From positions 17,435-51,032 of the forward strand of contig NW_003546602.1 of NCBI RefSeq assembly GCF_000090795.2: a stretch of DNA of 33,598 nucleotides, given 5' to 3'. The translations under genes and the position numbers were made by a program. Shown in pieces: positions 19,193 through 29,400 of this stretch (position 1 is the first letter of the stretch; each line of letters starts with the position of its first letter). A model generated the notes under the pieces. It saw only the letters and a program-made list of their open reading frames with translations. It searched no databases and was not told the origin of the DNA. This DNA comes from Amphimedon queenslandica (taxonomy: Eukaryota > Porifera > Demospongiae > Haplosclerida > Niphatidae).

Positions 19193-21354
19193 ATGGCATC
19201 ACTGGTAAGTTAATAGATTTTCAGCTACTGCATGAATCATTGATTCTCATTTATAGGCACTGAGAAGTAGCATCAGGAGTTTAAAGCTTCACTCTTTGCT
19301 CAATAAAAATCTTGACCAAGTAAGGATTATACTGTTAATGATCTTAACTCAATGACGCATGCATGGTACCATGGCTTTTATAGAATACAACCAATGAAGT
19401 ATATGAACTTTGGCATCAAAATATAGATAGAAGGAACAGGTAAGAGAAAGAAATCCTACTTGTATGCAGTATTTGATGTAGCTCTTTTCCAATATATTAG
19501 CTACAGAGATTTCCTAAAACTTCATAATTCATTTGATTGCACTCTGATAATTCAAGATGACAAAAAGATATGTGCCATGATGTGTTATAGCAGTTTACCA
19601 ACAGATCTTGTGCACAATTCAAGAAAAATCCACATATTGACAGTTAGCATATAAGTCTATTATTGGGGCTTTTATATTTATTACAGCCTGGAGCTGCATA
19701 CATACTACCAGAGTATCAAAGGAGAGGGATTCTTCACAAATTTTTCCTGCACATGACAATCAGAGGTATATCTGCATGCATGCAAGCATGGTGCTTAATT
19801 CAACACTTACAATTTCAGAGAAGCTCCTGCGTCCATTCACACCATTATACATGACAGCTAACTTCCTAACTTACAAGTATTATCCAGTCAGTACATAAGA
19901 ATATTAAGAAGGAAGGTTTAGGATATATTGTATACATTGTAGGCTTTTCTTCGTTTTTCAGAGCATGCATATCCACGCTATGACAGGCCAACCCCTGACA
20001 CTGAGAAAAGGTAACATGAGGCAAGCATGCCATAGTTATTATAGTAATATTGTACTATAGAATCATGGAGTACTATGCTCTGCACTATCTTAATTGTAGT
20101 GACACTTATGATCCTGAAAGAGGTGTAGTCCAATTACCACAGGCTGTTAAGGTATCTGCTACATAATGTATAATAAGCGAGACACCAAAGGTGCGTGGCC
20201 TTGCCCTTATTGATGTCTAGGAAGTGTTAGTAAAAAGTGATACTAAAAAGACATAATTTTATAAAGGATGGGAGCATAATAAATCAAAAATTTCTGGCAA
20301 GTGTGGCGAGTCCAATGGCTTAGGCTGTGCTATTTTGCAGTGACTCAAAGTCTGGAAACATTTTCAGATGGCATTATTATGATATTGCAAATATAACAGT
20401 TGCATGTACATGTAACTTGATAGCCTGGTCGATATTTGAGTAAAGCTTAAAATATGAGCATAATAATGAGCATAATTTGATGGAATTAGGTGCAGTTCCT
20501 AAAAGCATAATAGGCAAAAATTTAAGCACTTTGTCCACCCCTAGAAACCATTAGTCTCGTGGGGCCAGACTCAATAAGTCTGGCTAGCGAGACTACAAGA
20601 CCATGTGAGAAGCAAGCTTCCAATTTTTTACCTTCTTCTAAGTGCTTATGATGTTATAATAATGGCACAAATACTGTTGCCTATAGATAGATTGAGTGAC
20701 TTAGGGAGTTTAGGAGATCCTTAGACTAGTAAACTGTTGCTAGCCTGCTAGAGCACTTCCCTCGAGATAAAATCAGAGTATAGCTATAACAACTTACCAA
20801 TAGGTAAGATTTAAAGAATGCCACACATGAAAACAATAACTATAGTCTTGATCTAATGGAAAAGAGTATCATTTACCTCCAGAGTACTACCAAAATTGCT
20901 GGGCATTCTCTCGTGAGTTTAAAAGCTTCCAGTACCTAGAGCTGCTCTCTAAACATCTCGAGGCAGTAAAGCAAGACTTTTTCTAACATATAAAAAAGCC
21001 TCACAGATTTAGAGCTCATGGTTGTCAAGTTATACCATAAAAACAAAACCAAGAATGATAGACAGACAGACAAACTGAGTACCTAGTCCTTGCCTATGCA
21101 AAGCTGTGCGAGGCCAATAACAGAATGTTATAATAATAATATATATACAATCTACAGAAAGAGGTTGGAGCTATTGATGAAAAACATTTAAAAAATCCAC
21201 ATGTCAAGTATTATGCTGAGAGGACTAACTGGGAAAAGGTATATAGAATGATTGCATATCATTTACATCATTTTATGTATAGGGTGAAGCACTGCTTGGG
21301 GTTGCTAATGTTTCATGGAAGGTTATAGCTTCAATATACAATAACTGGAAATAA
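19193..21354 (+). CDS. GNAT-fold acetyltransferase-like protein, copy 1 (10 exons)
   Basis: Exons: 19193-19204, 19257-19319, 19384-19439, 19501-19642, 19687-19765, 19819-19886, 19943-20010, 20061-20151, 21158-21238, 21283-21354; phases agree, 243 residues. The first coding exon encodes only MASL. Residues 1-25 are rich in Arg/Lys/Ser/Leu with no acidic residue until position 24, like a mitochondrial presequence (inferred). The best family signal is YILPEYQRRGILHKFF (about residues 96-111), matching the acetyl-CoA-binding motif A region of GNAT proteins: a beta strand, then Q-R-R-G, then a helix. The classic Q/R-x-x-G-x-G/A has Leu instead of Gly/Ala at the last position, so catalysis is uncertain. 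The substrate is unknown. Intron 8 carries an insertion of about 940 bp absent from the paralogues. A polyadenylation signal lies at 21382-21387. Confidence 0.8.
20177..21120. mobile_element. Insertion of about 940 bp in intron 8 of GNAT-like copy 1
   Basis: The matching introns in copies 3 and 4 are 44 bp; here similarity to them stops at 20176 and resumes at 21121. The sequence AATAA occurs on both sides (20172-20176 and 21116-21120), consistent with a 5-bp target duplication. The interior includes a palindrome built on 'agtctcg' and 'cgagact' (about 20563-20596) and a short GACA run (21061-21070). No coding frame or clear terminal inverted repeats, so the element class is undetermined. Confidence 0.55.
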
Positions 21355-21381
21355 ACTATAGCTAAAGACATTACTATTCTT

Positions 21382-21387
21382 AATAAA
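21382..21387 (+). terminator. Polyadenylation signal of GNAT-like copy 1
   Basis: AATAAA 28 bp after the stop, conserved at nearly the same distance after copy 2 (23453-23458). Copy 3 has GATAAA at the matching place (26283-26288). Confidence 0.6.
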
Positions 21388-21896
21388 GTTATTTTGTGGA
21401 TATACATTCAAATACTTAATTTTAATTCTAGCATAAACAGAATGCATGCAAGCTATTCCTAATAAAAGGTCATTCCAAGCCTCATTAAATACACATAGGA
21501 TATAATTTAATTTGGTCCCACCTTATAATGAGCAACAAACAAAAAATGTACTATGAACAGTTTATAGTTATTCCCAGTATTGAAGTTTGGTCAAATTAAG
21601 AGCAATCCATTGCATTTAAATATGCTAGCATTAAATATATATTTCTGGCAAATCTATAGACCATTATTTCACAATGAAAATGTATGCAAATATGTATTTA
21701 CATCAGAATACCACTAAGAGCATGCATCAGGATCTGATAGTATTATATCTATAAAAAATTATTAAAATTTTTAGTGCTGAATAAAAGAGCCATACCCACT
21801 CATAAAAATGCATACATAATACGAGTAGTACTTGACACATTTCACAGTGCCAAGTTGTGTTCATAACAGTTGCTGTGAGCTTCACTTCAAAGTTCA
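21388..21896. other. Intergenic spacer between GNAT-like copies 1 and 2
   Basis: No gene. The left part is paralogous to the spacer after copy 2 (from 23428). The right part, from about 21780 ('aaaagagccatacccactca'), is paralogous to the region just upstream of copy 3 (from about 24405), so it probably holds the shared promoter. Confidence 0.6.
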
Positions 21897-23427
21897 ATGG
21901 GATCACTGGTAAGTTGATTAATCCAGTAACTGCATGTTAATTGAGTGCCCATGATATCTTAGATATTAAGAAATGGAAACATTAGAAGCATTATAATGAG
22001 AAACATTAGAAGTCTAAAGTTGCACTCTGTACTCACTAGAGATCTAGATCAGGTATAAGTGTGTCATTATCCAGTAATAAGGTATGGAGTTATATCATAA
22101 TCTTAGAAAACAAGGACTGAATTGTATGACATATGGCAACAGAATATAACTGGAAAAAATAGGTAACAAAAATTATATTAAAAAGAAATACTATTAGCAT
22201 CCTGATTTGCATTTAATAAGTCATGCACTTTTAATGAACAATTAGCTAATTTTAACAAGAGTAGATAATTATGATGCAACACATTAGCACAAAAAAGTAT
22301 CTGGCAACTTACAACACTGTCAAGTATTTCTGGCACAACACATTCAAATACTACAATAACTTTTTTGGATGGTGCCAAAAAAGATGAAAAGTGGCATGAG
22401 TCTATTTGCCAAATGTCAATAAATTGAAATAATGCAACAAAGAGTTTGCTGAAACATATCAAGTGATATTCATCCAACAAATATACATCTGCTGACATCA
22501 CACATAGATCTACATTTTAGTTATGAGGACTTTACAGCACTTCTTGGCACATTTGACCGTACATATATAGTGCGAGATTATAGCAACGCTGGAAAAATAT
22601 GTGCAACAGGAAGCTATGCTGTACTACCAACAGATTTAAGAATAAACTCAAGACAAATCCATATAATACCAGTTAGCACTTCTTATTACTGTTAATGAAA
22701 AATAACTATACCACATAGACTGGTGTTGCATACATACTACCAGAGTATCAAAGGAGAGGACTTATTCACAAATTTTTCCTACACATGACCCTCAGAGGTT
22801 AGAATATAAAGCATTTAATAGTAAAATCGGAACATTATAATAGAGAATCTCCTGCATCCATTCACACCATTATACATTACAATTAACTTCCTAACATACA
22901 AGTATTATCCAGTTAGTGTATAAGAATATTAAGAAGGAAGGTTTAGTATATATTGTGTACATTGTAGGCTTTTCTTCGTTTTTCAGAGCATGCATATCCA
23001 CGCTATGACAGGCCAACCCCTGACACTGAGAAAAGGTAGCATGAGGCAAGCATCCAATAATTATCATAGTAATATTGTATTAGAGTTATAGAGTACTATG
23101 CTCTACATTATCTTAAATGTAGTGATACTTATGATCCTGAAAGAGGTGTAGTCCAATTACCACAGACTGTTAAGGTAAAATCTGGATTTAGAGAATAATT
23201 AAATGGGATTATAATATATAATATAACTATAGAAAGAGGTTGGAGCTATTGATGAAAAATATTTAAAAAATCCACATGTCAAATATTATGCTGAGAGGAC
23301 TAACTGGGAAAAGGTATATAGAATGACCACACATCATTTACATCATTTTATGTAGGGTGAAGCACTGCTTGGGGTTGCTAAAGTTTCATGGAAGGTTATA
23401 GCTTCAATATACAATAACTGGAAATAA
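21897..23427 (+). CDS. GNAT-fold acetyltransferase-like protein, copy 2 (10 exons)
   Basis: Exons: 21897-21908, 21963-22052, 22107-22162, 22521-22671, 22719-22797, 22844-22911, 22968-23035, 23084-23174, 23233-23313, 23356-23427; phases agree, 255 residues. Exon 1 encodes MGSL. Exon 2 is longer than in copy 1, carries an internal repeat of an R-N-x-x-R-S pattern, and gives a strongly basic N terminus without acidic residues for about 30 positions (presequence-like, inferred). The motif A region reads YILPEYQRRGLIHKFF. Exon 4 encodes a three-residue-longer beta segment than copy 1. Intron 3 is about 360 bp and shares its content with copy 3. The reading frame is intact, with a polyadenylation signal at 23453-23458. 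Closest to copy 3. Confidence 0.82.
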
Positions 23428-24525
23428 ACTATAGCTAAAGACATTACTTCTTAATAAAGCTCTTTCGTGGATAGACATTGAAATACTCATGAACAGAATA
23501 CATGCAGTTTATTCCTGAGAAAAGGTCATTACAACAAAGCCTCAACAAGTACACAGTAATAGGGTATGCTTCAATTTGGTCCCACCTTATGATGAGCAAC
23601 AAACACAGAATGTACTACAAACAACTTATAATAATTCCCAGCATTGAAGTTGGGTCAAAGGCCTTGGCAGTAAAAGCAATGCATTGCATTTAAATCTGCT
23701 AGCACTGAAAATATATTTCTGGTAATTCTAGATCATTTTTCACAATGAAAATGTAGGTAAATAATGTATTTGCATCAGAATACAACTTGAAGCATGTAAT
23801 GCTTATATGTAGACATTAGTGGTTCTTGTTGTAGGTATCCTCAAGTTGAGTCAAAGGGTATGCTTGCAATCCATACAACAAAATACAATCCATTCCTTTT
23901 AAATCTGCTAGTTTCCACTGAGTTTTTGTGCCTAGACAAACTTATATTACTGTACTGTAACAATTGCTAAAATGTATTACAAGTGCATGAATGCAGTGAG
24001 CATATAGTTGGCTACAGATAGGGCTCGTGAGACACAGTACAAAAATGCAATAAAAGTTGGAGGTGTTATAAAAGAGCCATTTTTTTATTCACTTCCTGAT
24101 ACATATTGATACTACTGTCAAGCTATGAAGAAAGTTTGGGCTGATTTCAGTAATAATTGGTTGTATGTTTTGTCTGTAGTAGATCCATTCTAATTACTTT
24201 GTGTTAATTATAATGTGAAACTAATTTCTAATTTGTGTCCTAGTATAGTTAGTTATTTCCTAATGCATGCTCGTGATGATGATAATTGAAGTCTAGGCAT
24301 ACATTATAGCACATTACATTTAATTACAATTCAGGGTTCTATAGTCACATGATTTCTGGGATAGTACTACAGAATGGTATCTTTAAAAATTTTAGTCTTG
24401 AAAAAAAAGAGCCATACTCACCCATAAAAATTTTCATATCTAATACAAGTACACATGTAGTCCTTGACACATTTCACAGTGCCAAGTTGTGTTACAGTTG
24501 CTGTGAGCTTCACTTCACAGTTCAA
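23428..24525. other. Spacer between GNAT-like copies 2 and 3
   Basis: No gene. The first part (to about 23760) is paralogous to 21355-21720 after copy 1. The segment 24032-24165 matches the satellite-related repeat family. From about 24405 to the start codon the sequence is nearly the same as upstream of copy 2, including 'ttgacacatttcacagtgcc', and should contain the promoter. Confidence 0.6.
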
Positions 24526-26269
24526 ATGGGATCACTGGTAAGTTGATTAACTGTTAACTGAGTTCCCATGATATCTTAGATATTGAGAAATGGAAACATT
24601 GGAAGCATTAGAATGAGAAACATTAGAAGTCTAAAGCTGCACTCTGTACTCACTAGAGATCTAGATCAGGTATAAGTGTGTCATTATCCAGTAATAAGGT
24701 ATGGAGTTATATCATAATCTTAGAAAACAATGACTGAATTGTATGACATATGGCAACAGAATATAACTGGAAAAAATAGGTAACAAAAATGATACACTTA
24801 TTAAGCTAAAAAATAATGATAGTTCCATAATTCCATCATCCATTAGCATCCTGATTTGCACTTAGACTTAGGTGTTTTTAATGCACAACTAGCTACCATA
24901 TAGCTTGAAATTTTCGTGGAATGTAAATTTTGTGGTTTTCGTGGTTGTGGGGCTGCCCACAAAATTTAAACCCACGAAATCATTGAAGTGCCATCCCCTT
25001 ACAGGCTATGTAAACTGTCAACCACGAAAATTAAACCACGAATTGCCCCACCCAAGAGCAAACCACGAAAATATCAACCCACGAAAATATCAAGCTATAC
25101 GGTAATTCTTACAAGAGTAGACTATGATGCAATACATTAGCACAGAAAAAGTATATGGCACTATATCTACAACACTGTCAAGTATTTCTGGCACAAAACA
25201 TGCTAATACCACAATTATAACTTTTTGGTGCCAAAAGATGAAAAGTGACACGAGTCTATTTGCCAAATATCAATATATTGAAATAATGCAAGATAGGGTT
25301 TGTTAAAACGCTGCCATGATGTACATGTATACTGACATTGTACACTTACATTTTAGTTATGAGGACTTTACAGCACTTCTTGGCACATTTGACCGTACAT
25401 ATATAGTGCAAGATTATAGCAATGCTGAAAAAATATGTGCAACAGGAAGCTATGCTGTACTACCAACAGATTTACAAATAAACTCAAGACAAATCCATAT
25501 AATACCAGTTAGCACTTCTTATTACTGTTAATAAAGAATATAGCTATCCCACATAGACTGGTATTGGATACATCCTGCCACAACATCAAAGGAGAGGGAT
25601 TCTTCAAAAATTTTTCTTGCACATGACCCTCAGAGGTTAATAAATGACTAAATTAATAGCAAAAGTGGAACATTATTATATAGAGAAGCTCCTGCATCCA
25701 TTCACACCATTATACATGACAGCTAACTTCCTAACTTACAAGACATACTCAGTGAGTACATAAGAAGAAGGTTTAGCATATATTGTGTACATTGTAGGCT
25801 TTTCTTCGTTTTTCAGAGCATGCATATCCACGCTATGACAGGCCAACCCCTGACATGGAGAAAAAGTAAAACTAAACCTTAACATGCCAGTAACACTTAT
25901 TATTATCATGATTCATATCATTATTACTAGAATCATGGAGTACTATGTTCTGCACTATCTCAATTGTAGTGACACTTATGATCCTGAAAGAGGTGTAGTC
26001 CAACTACCACAGACTGTTAAGGTGCATAGTGTATAATAAATGACAGAATGTTATACAATGTACAGAAAGAGGTTGGAGCCATTGATGAAAAACATTAAAA
26101 AAATCCACATGTCAAGTATTATGCTGAGAGGGCTAACTGGGAAAAGGTATACAGAATGACTGCATATCATTTACATCATTTTATGTAGGGTGAAGCACTG
26201 CTTGGGGTTGCTAATGTTTCATGGAAGGTTATAGCTTCAATATATAATAACTGGAAAGGAACTAGCTAA
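24526..26269 (+). pseudogene. GNAT-fold acetyltransferase-like copy 3, nonsense codon in exon 9
   Basis: Exons: 24526-24537, 24580-24669, 24724-24779, 25357-25507, 25557-25635, 25684-25751, 25798-25865, 25931-26021, 26066-26146, 26189-26269. Splice sites and phases all match copy 2. In exon 9 the codon TTA of the paralogues is TAA (26096-26098), which removes the last 40 or so residues. The ancestral stop in exon 10 is also changed, so that frame runs on to TAA at 26267-26269, and the downstream polyadenylation signal is GATAAA. The motif A region is altered to YILPQHQRRGILQKFF. Two disabled 3' signals plus the nonsense codon suggest a young pseudogene, though a truncated product of about 214 residues could still be made. 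Intron 3 carries a MITE (24894-25104) missing from copy 2. Confidence 0.75.
24894..25104. mobile_element. MITE in intron 3 of GNAT-like copy 3, empty site in copy 2
   Basis: Ends 'taccatatagcttgaaattt' and, on the other strand, 'taccgtatagcttgatattt'. The interior repeats CCACGAAA motifs in both orientations. TA flanks both edges. The paralogous intron of copy 2 (about 22246-22262) reads straight through with a single TA, an exact empty site. Confidence 0.88.
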
Positions 26270-26320
26270 AGATCACTGTTTTGATAAAGTTGCCATTTTT
26301 GTAAACATAAATTTCTTTAC

Positions 26321-26326
26321 TTTATT
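26321..26326 (-). terminator. Polyadenylation signal of VPS52
   Basis: AATAAA on the minus strand, 85 bp past the VPS52 stop and about 50 bp beyond the readthrough stop of GNAT-like copy 3. The two convergent genes have very close 3' ends. Confidence 0.5.
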
Positions 26327-26410
26327 TAGAAATTCTAAAAAATTAGCCCAACTTATAAATAAAATGTTTTACTCAATAATTATATAAACAGAATCAGCAG
26401 CTATGTCTAC

Positions 26411-29400
26411 CTAAAAAGTTTGCTTGTATTTTTTCACTTCAACCATGAGGTGGTGAATGTTAATGAGCTCACTACGGACTGAGAGAGTCTTGAAAGGATG
26501 CTGGGAGAGGATTTTATTAAAGCGATGGTAATACTGTATCAACTGACCAAGAGCCAACTAGTAGCAAAACAAAAATAAATAGGGTTGTTTAAAAAACTTT
26601 GAAACCAGCACAAAGGTCTTTATGAATAGGAGGGAAGAGGTATTTTTTATTTCCAACAAGTTCAGTAATGCTAGAATTTTTAGATTGTGGTACATAGAAC
26701 AAGCAGGATAAGGAATTAAATACAAGTTTAACATGTTGTCTGTACAAATATAAAAGAAATTAGGCTGTGGGCCACTTGTAATGTACATGTACATGTACAT
26801 GCATGCAAATCTCTTCTTACTTGCAGAATTGCTGTTCCATTCTTAAAGTTAGTAAAAGCTTTCATTACTTCATTATTAATGGACTCCAAAGATTTCTTCC
26901 AGTCCGAATTGAAACCACGAACCAAATTTTGTATATGCTCTATGAAAAATAGAATATTAATTCACTATTACTACAACTCAATGAGCTCATTATTAAACTA
27001 TGAGCTATGACTGTGTTGATACTGTAGCAATGATTCATAATGCTTCAGTCATACTAGAATGGCTGCTAGTATTTATTTGTTTTTTACTATTTCTCTTACT
27101 TTCATTGACAGTTATTCTAGCCCTGTCTCTCTCAAGGAGCAGCTCAGTGTCTTTAACAAAAGCAGTCATTCCACCAAAATATGGAGACAATACCTTTAAC
27201 AGGAACAAGAAACACATACATAGCATATCAAGTTGATTTTATTGTATTATATATAAGCTATTTTTTATATTGAAATTTGTGTTGCATTACACGAAATTCA
27301 TAAGTCAATCATGTACAGGTACATTATTATAAATGTAACTTACTTCTTCAACAAATTCTTGCGTTCTTGCATGAAGTAAAGATTTGAATGTTTCGGATTC
27401 CTTTGATTCATCAGATGTCCTTTCCTATTACAACAACACATACATATATTACCTTCATCTTTTCTCTCATTTCTCTTACTGTTAATACTGCAAGCATCAT
27501 ATCATAATTATTAATCAGAAAAACTAGCTGCTCTTTACGGTCTGGAAACTCTGCCGCCATTCTTAGTATAAAGTTCTCAACTTCAGATTGAAGTGAGGAG
27601 AGACTTCTGTCAACCTGTGGGGGAGGGCGGGGCTTAAAGTGTTACTATGAAATGATGAGTACCTGTTCTTTAGGTTCACTTTGATTAATGCTTACAAGAG
27701 CAGCGGAAAATTCAGCATAACGTCTGGTAATCTACAAAAAAGAGAGTTGGAGTTTACACTTTTTGAGTTATGAAAAATTTGCCATTTTCCGTAAAATACC
27801 CTGTACTATAGCCCATGCTTTTTTCTGAAAAATGGCTAAAAAATCACCCCCCCCCCCCCCAATTTTTATTACATTTTTTGATATATATTGACTATGTAGA
27901 AAGTTTGAGCTAATTCTGACTTCAATTTTTTTAGTTACGGCCATTTAAAAAATGGGCCATTTTCTGAAAAATACCCTGTACTATAGCCCATGCTTTTTTC
28001 CAAAAATGGCTAAAAAATGACTCCCGATTTTTATTACATTTTCTGATACATATTGATGTCCTAATGCTATGTAGAAAGTTTGAGCTGATTCCAACTTAAA
28101 TTTTTCAAGTTACGGCCATTTTAAAAAATGGGCCATTTTCTGAAAAATACCCAAGGCTATAGCCCACGCTTTTTTCCAAAAAATGGCTAAAAAATCATCT
28201 CCAATTTTTATTATCATTTTTGATATATATTGATGTCCTTATGCTATGCAGAAAGTTTAAGCTGATTCTGACTTAAATTCTTCGAGTTACGGCCATTTTA
28301 AAAAATGGGCCATTTTCTAAAAAAATACCCTATAGCCCATGCTTTTTTCCAAAAAATGGCTAAAAAATCACCTCCAATTTTTATTACATTTTCTGATACA
28401 TATTGATGTCCTTATGCTATGTAGAAAGTTTGAGCTGATTCCAACTTAAATTTTTCGAGTTACGGCCATTTTAAAAAATGGGCCATTTTCTGAAAAATAC
28501 CCAAGGCTATAGCCCATGCTTTTTTCCGAAAAATGGCTAAAAAATCACCTCCAATTTTTATTACATTTTCTGATACATATTGATGTCCTTATGCTATGCA
28601 GAAAGTTTAAGCTGATTCTGACTTAAATTCTTCGAGTTACGGCCATTTTAAAAAATGGGCCATTTTCTAAAAAAATACCCTATAGCCCATGCTTTTTTCC
28701 GAAAAATGGCTAAAAAATCACCTCCAATTTTTATTACATTTTCTGATACATATTGATGTCCTTATGCTATGTAGAAAGTTTGAGCTGATTCCAACTTAAA
28801 TTTTTCGAGTTACGGCCATTTTAAAAAATGGGCCATTTTCTGAAAAATACCCAAGGCTATAGCCCATGCTTTTTTCCGAAAAATGGCTAAAAAATCACCT
28901 CCAATTTTTATTACATTTTCTGATACATATTGATGTCCTTATGCTATGTAGAAAGTTTGAGCTGATTCCGACATAAAATTTTTGAGTTACAATCATTTTT
29001 AGAATATGCCCATTTGTGCTTAGACATATATAATTCTCTCATTCTCACATAGTGTGGTCTTGTATCAATATGTCCTAGTCTTGATGGGTCAGCCTCTCTC
29101 ACACTGGCTACATTTAATGTGAGTATGTGCCTAAACCTCGGCCACAATAATGACTGCAACTCCTCAGAATAACTACAAAAAAATTAATTATAATAATTAT
29201 TAATAAAAAGCAAGACTGTTCTGTAGCACTATACACAAGACATAACTATTATTAAGGAATAATTTCATGTAGATAAATATTATGTTGTAGCTAATATTGC
29301 ATTACCTATCCAGACAAGTTATTTGTCTTTTGTGGAGTATTGCGTTGAATCTGTAGTCGATGTGAATGCAGAGGAATAGGCCAATGGCATCATAGCAACT

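Noticed and set aside
22178-22501. 107-codon minus-strand frame in intron 3 of GNAT-like copy 2
   Set aside because: The homologous intron of copy 3 does not keep the frame, and no motif was recognised.
24905-25105. 66-codon frame in intron 3 of GNAT-like copy 3
   Set aside because: It lies entirely within the MITE at 24894-25104 and is produced by its CACGAAA repeats.
27000-27236. 78-codon plus-strand frame with a hydrophobic stretch
   Set aside because: It is antisense to the VPS52 exon at 27100-27193, whose frame matches the conserved family sequence.
27847-27860. Run of 14 Cs as a possible G-quadruplex or regulatory site
   Set aside because: Only one homopolymer tract, absent from the other monomers. 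More likely slippage or an assembly artefact in the satellite.
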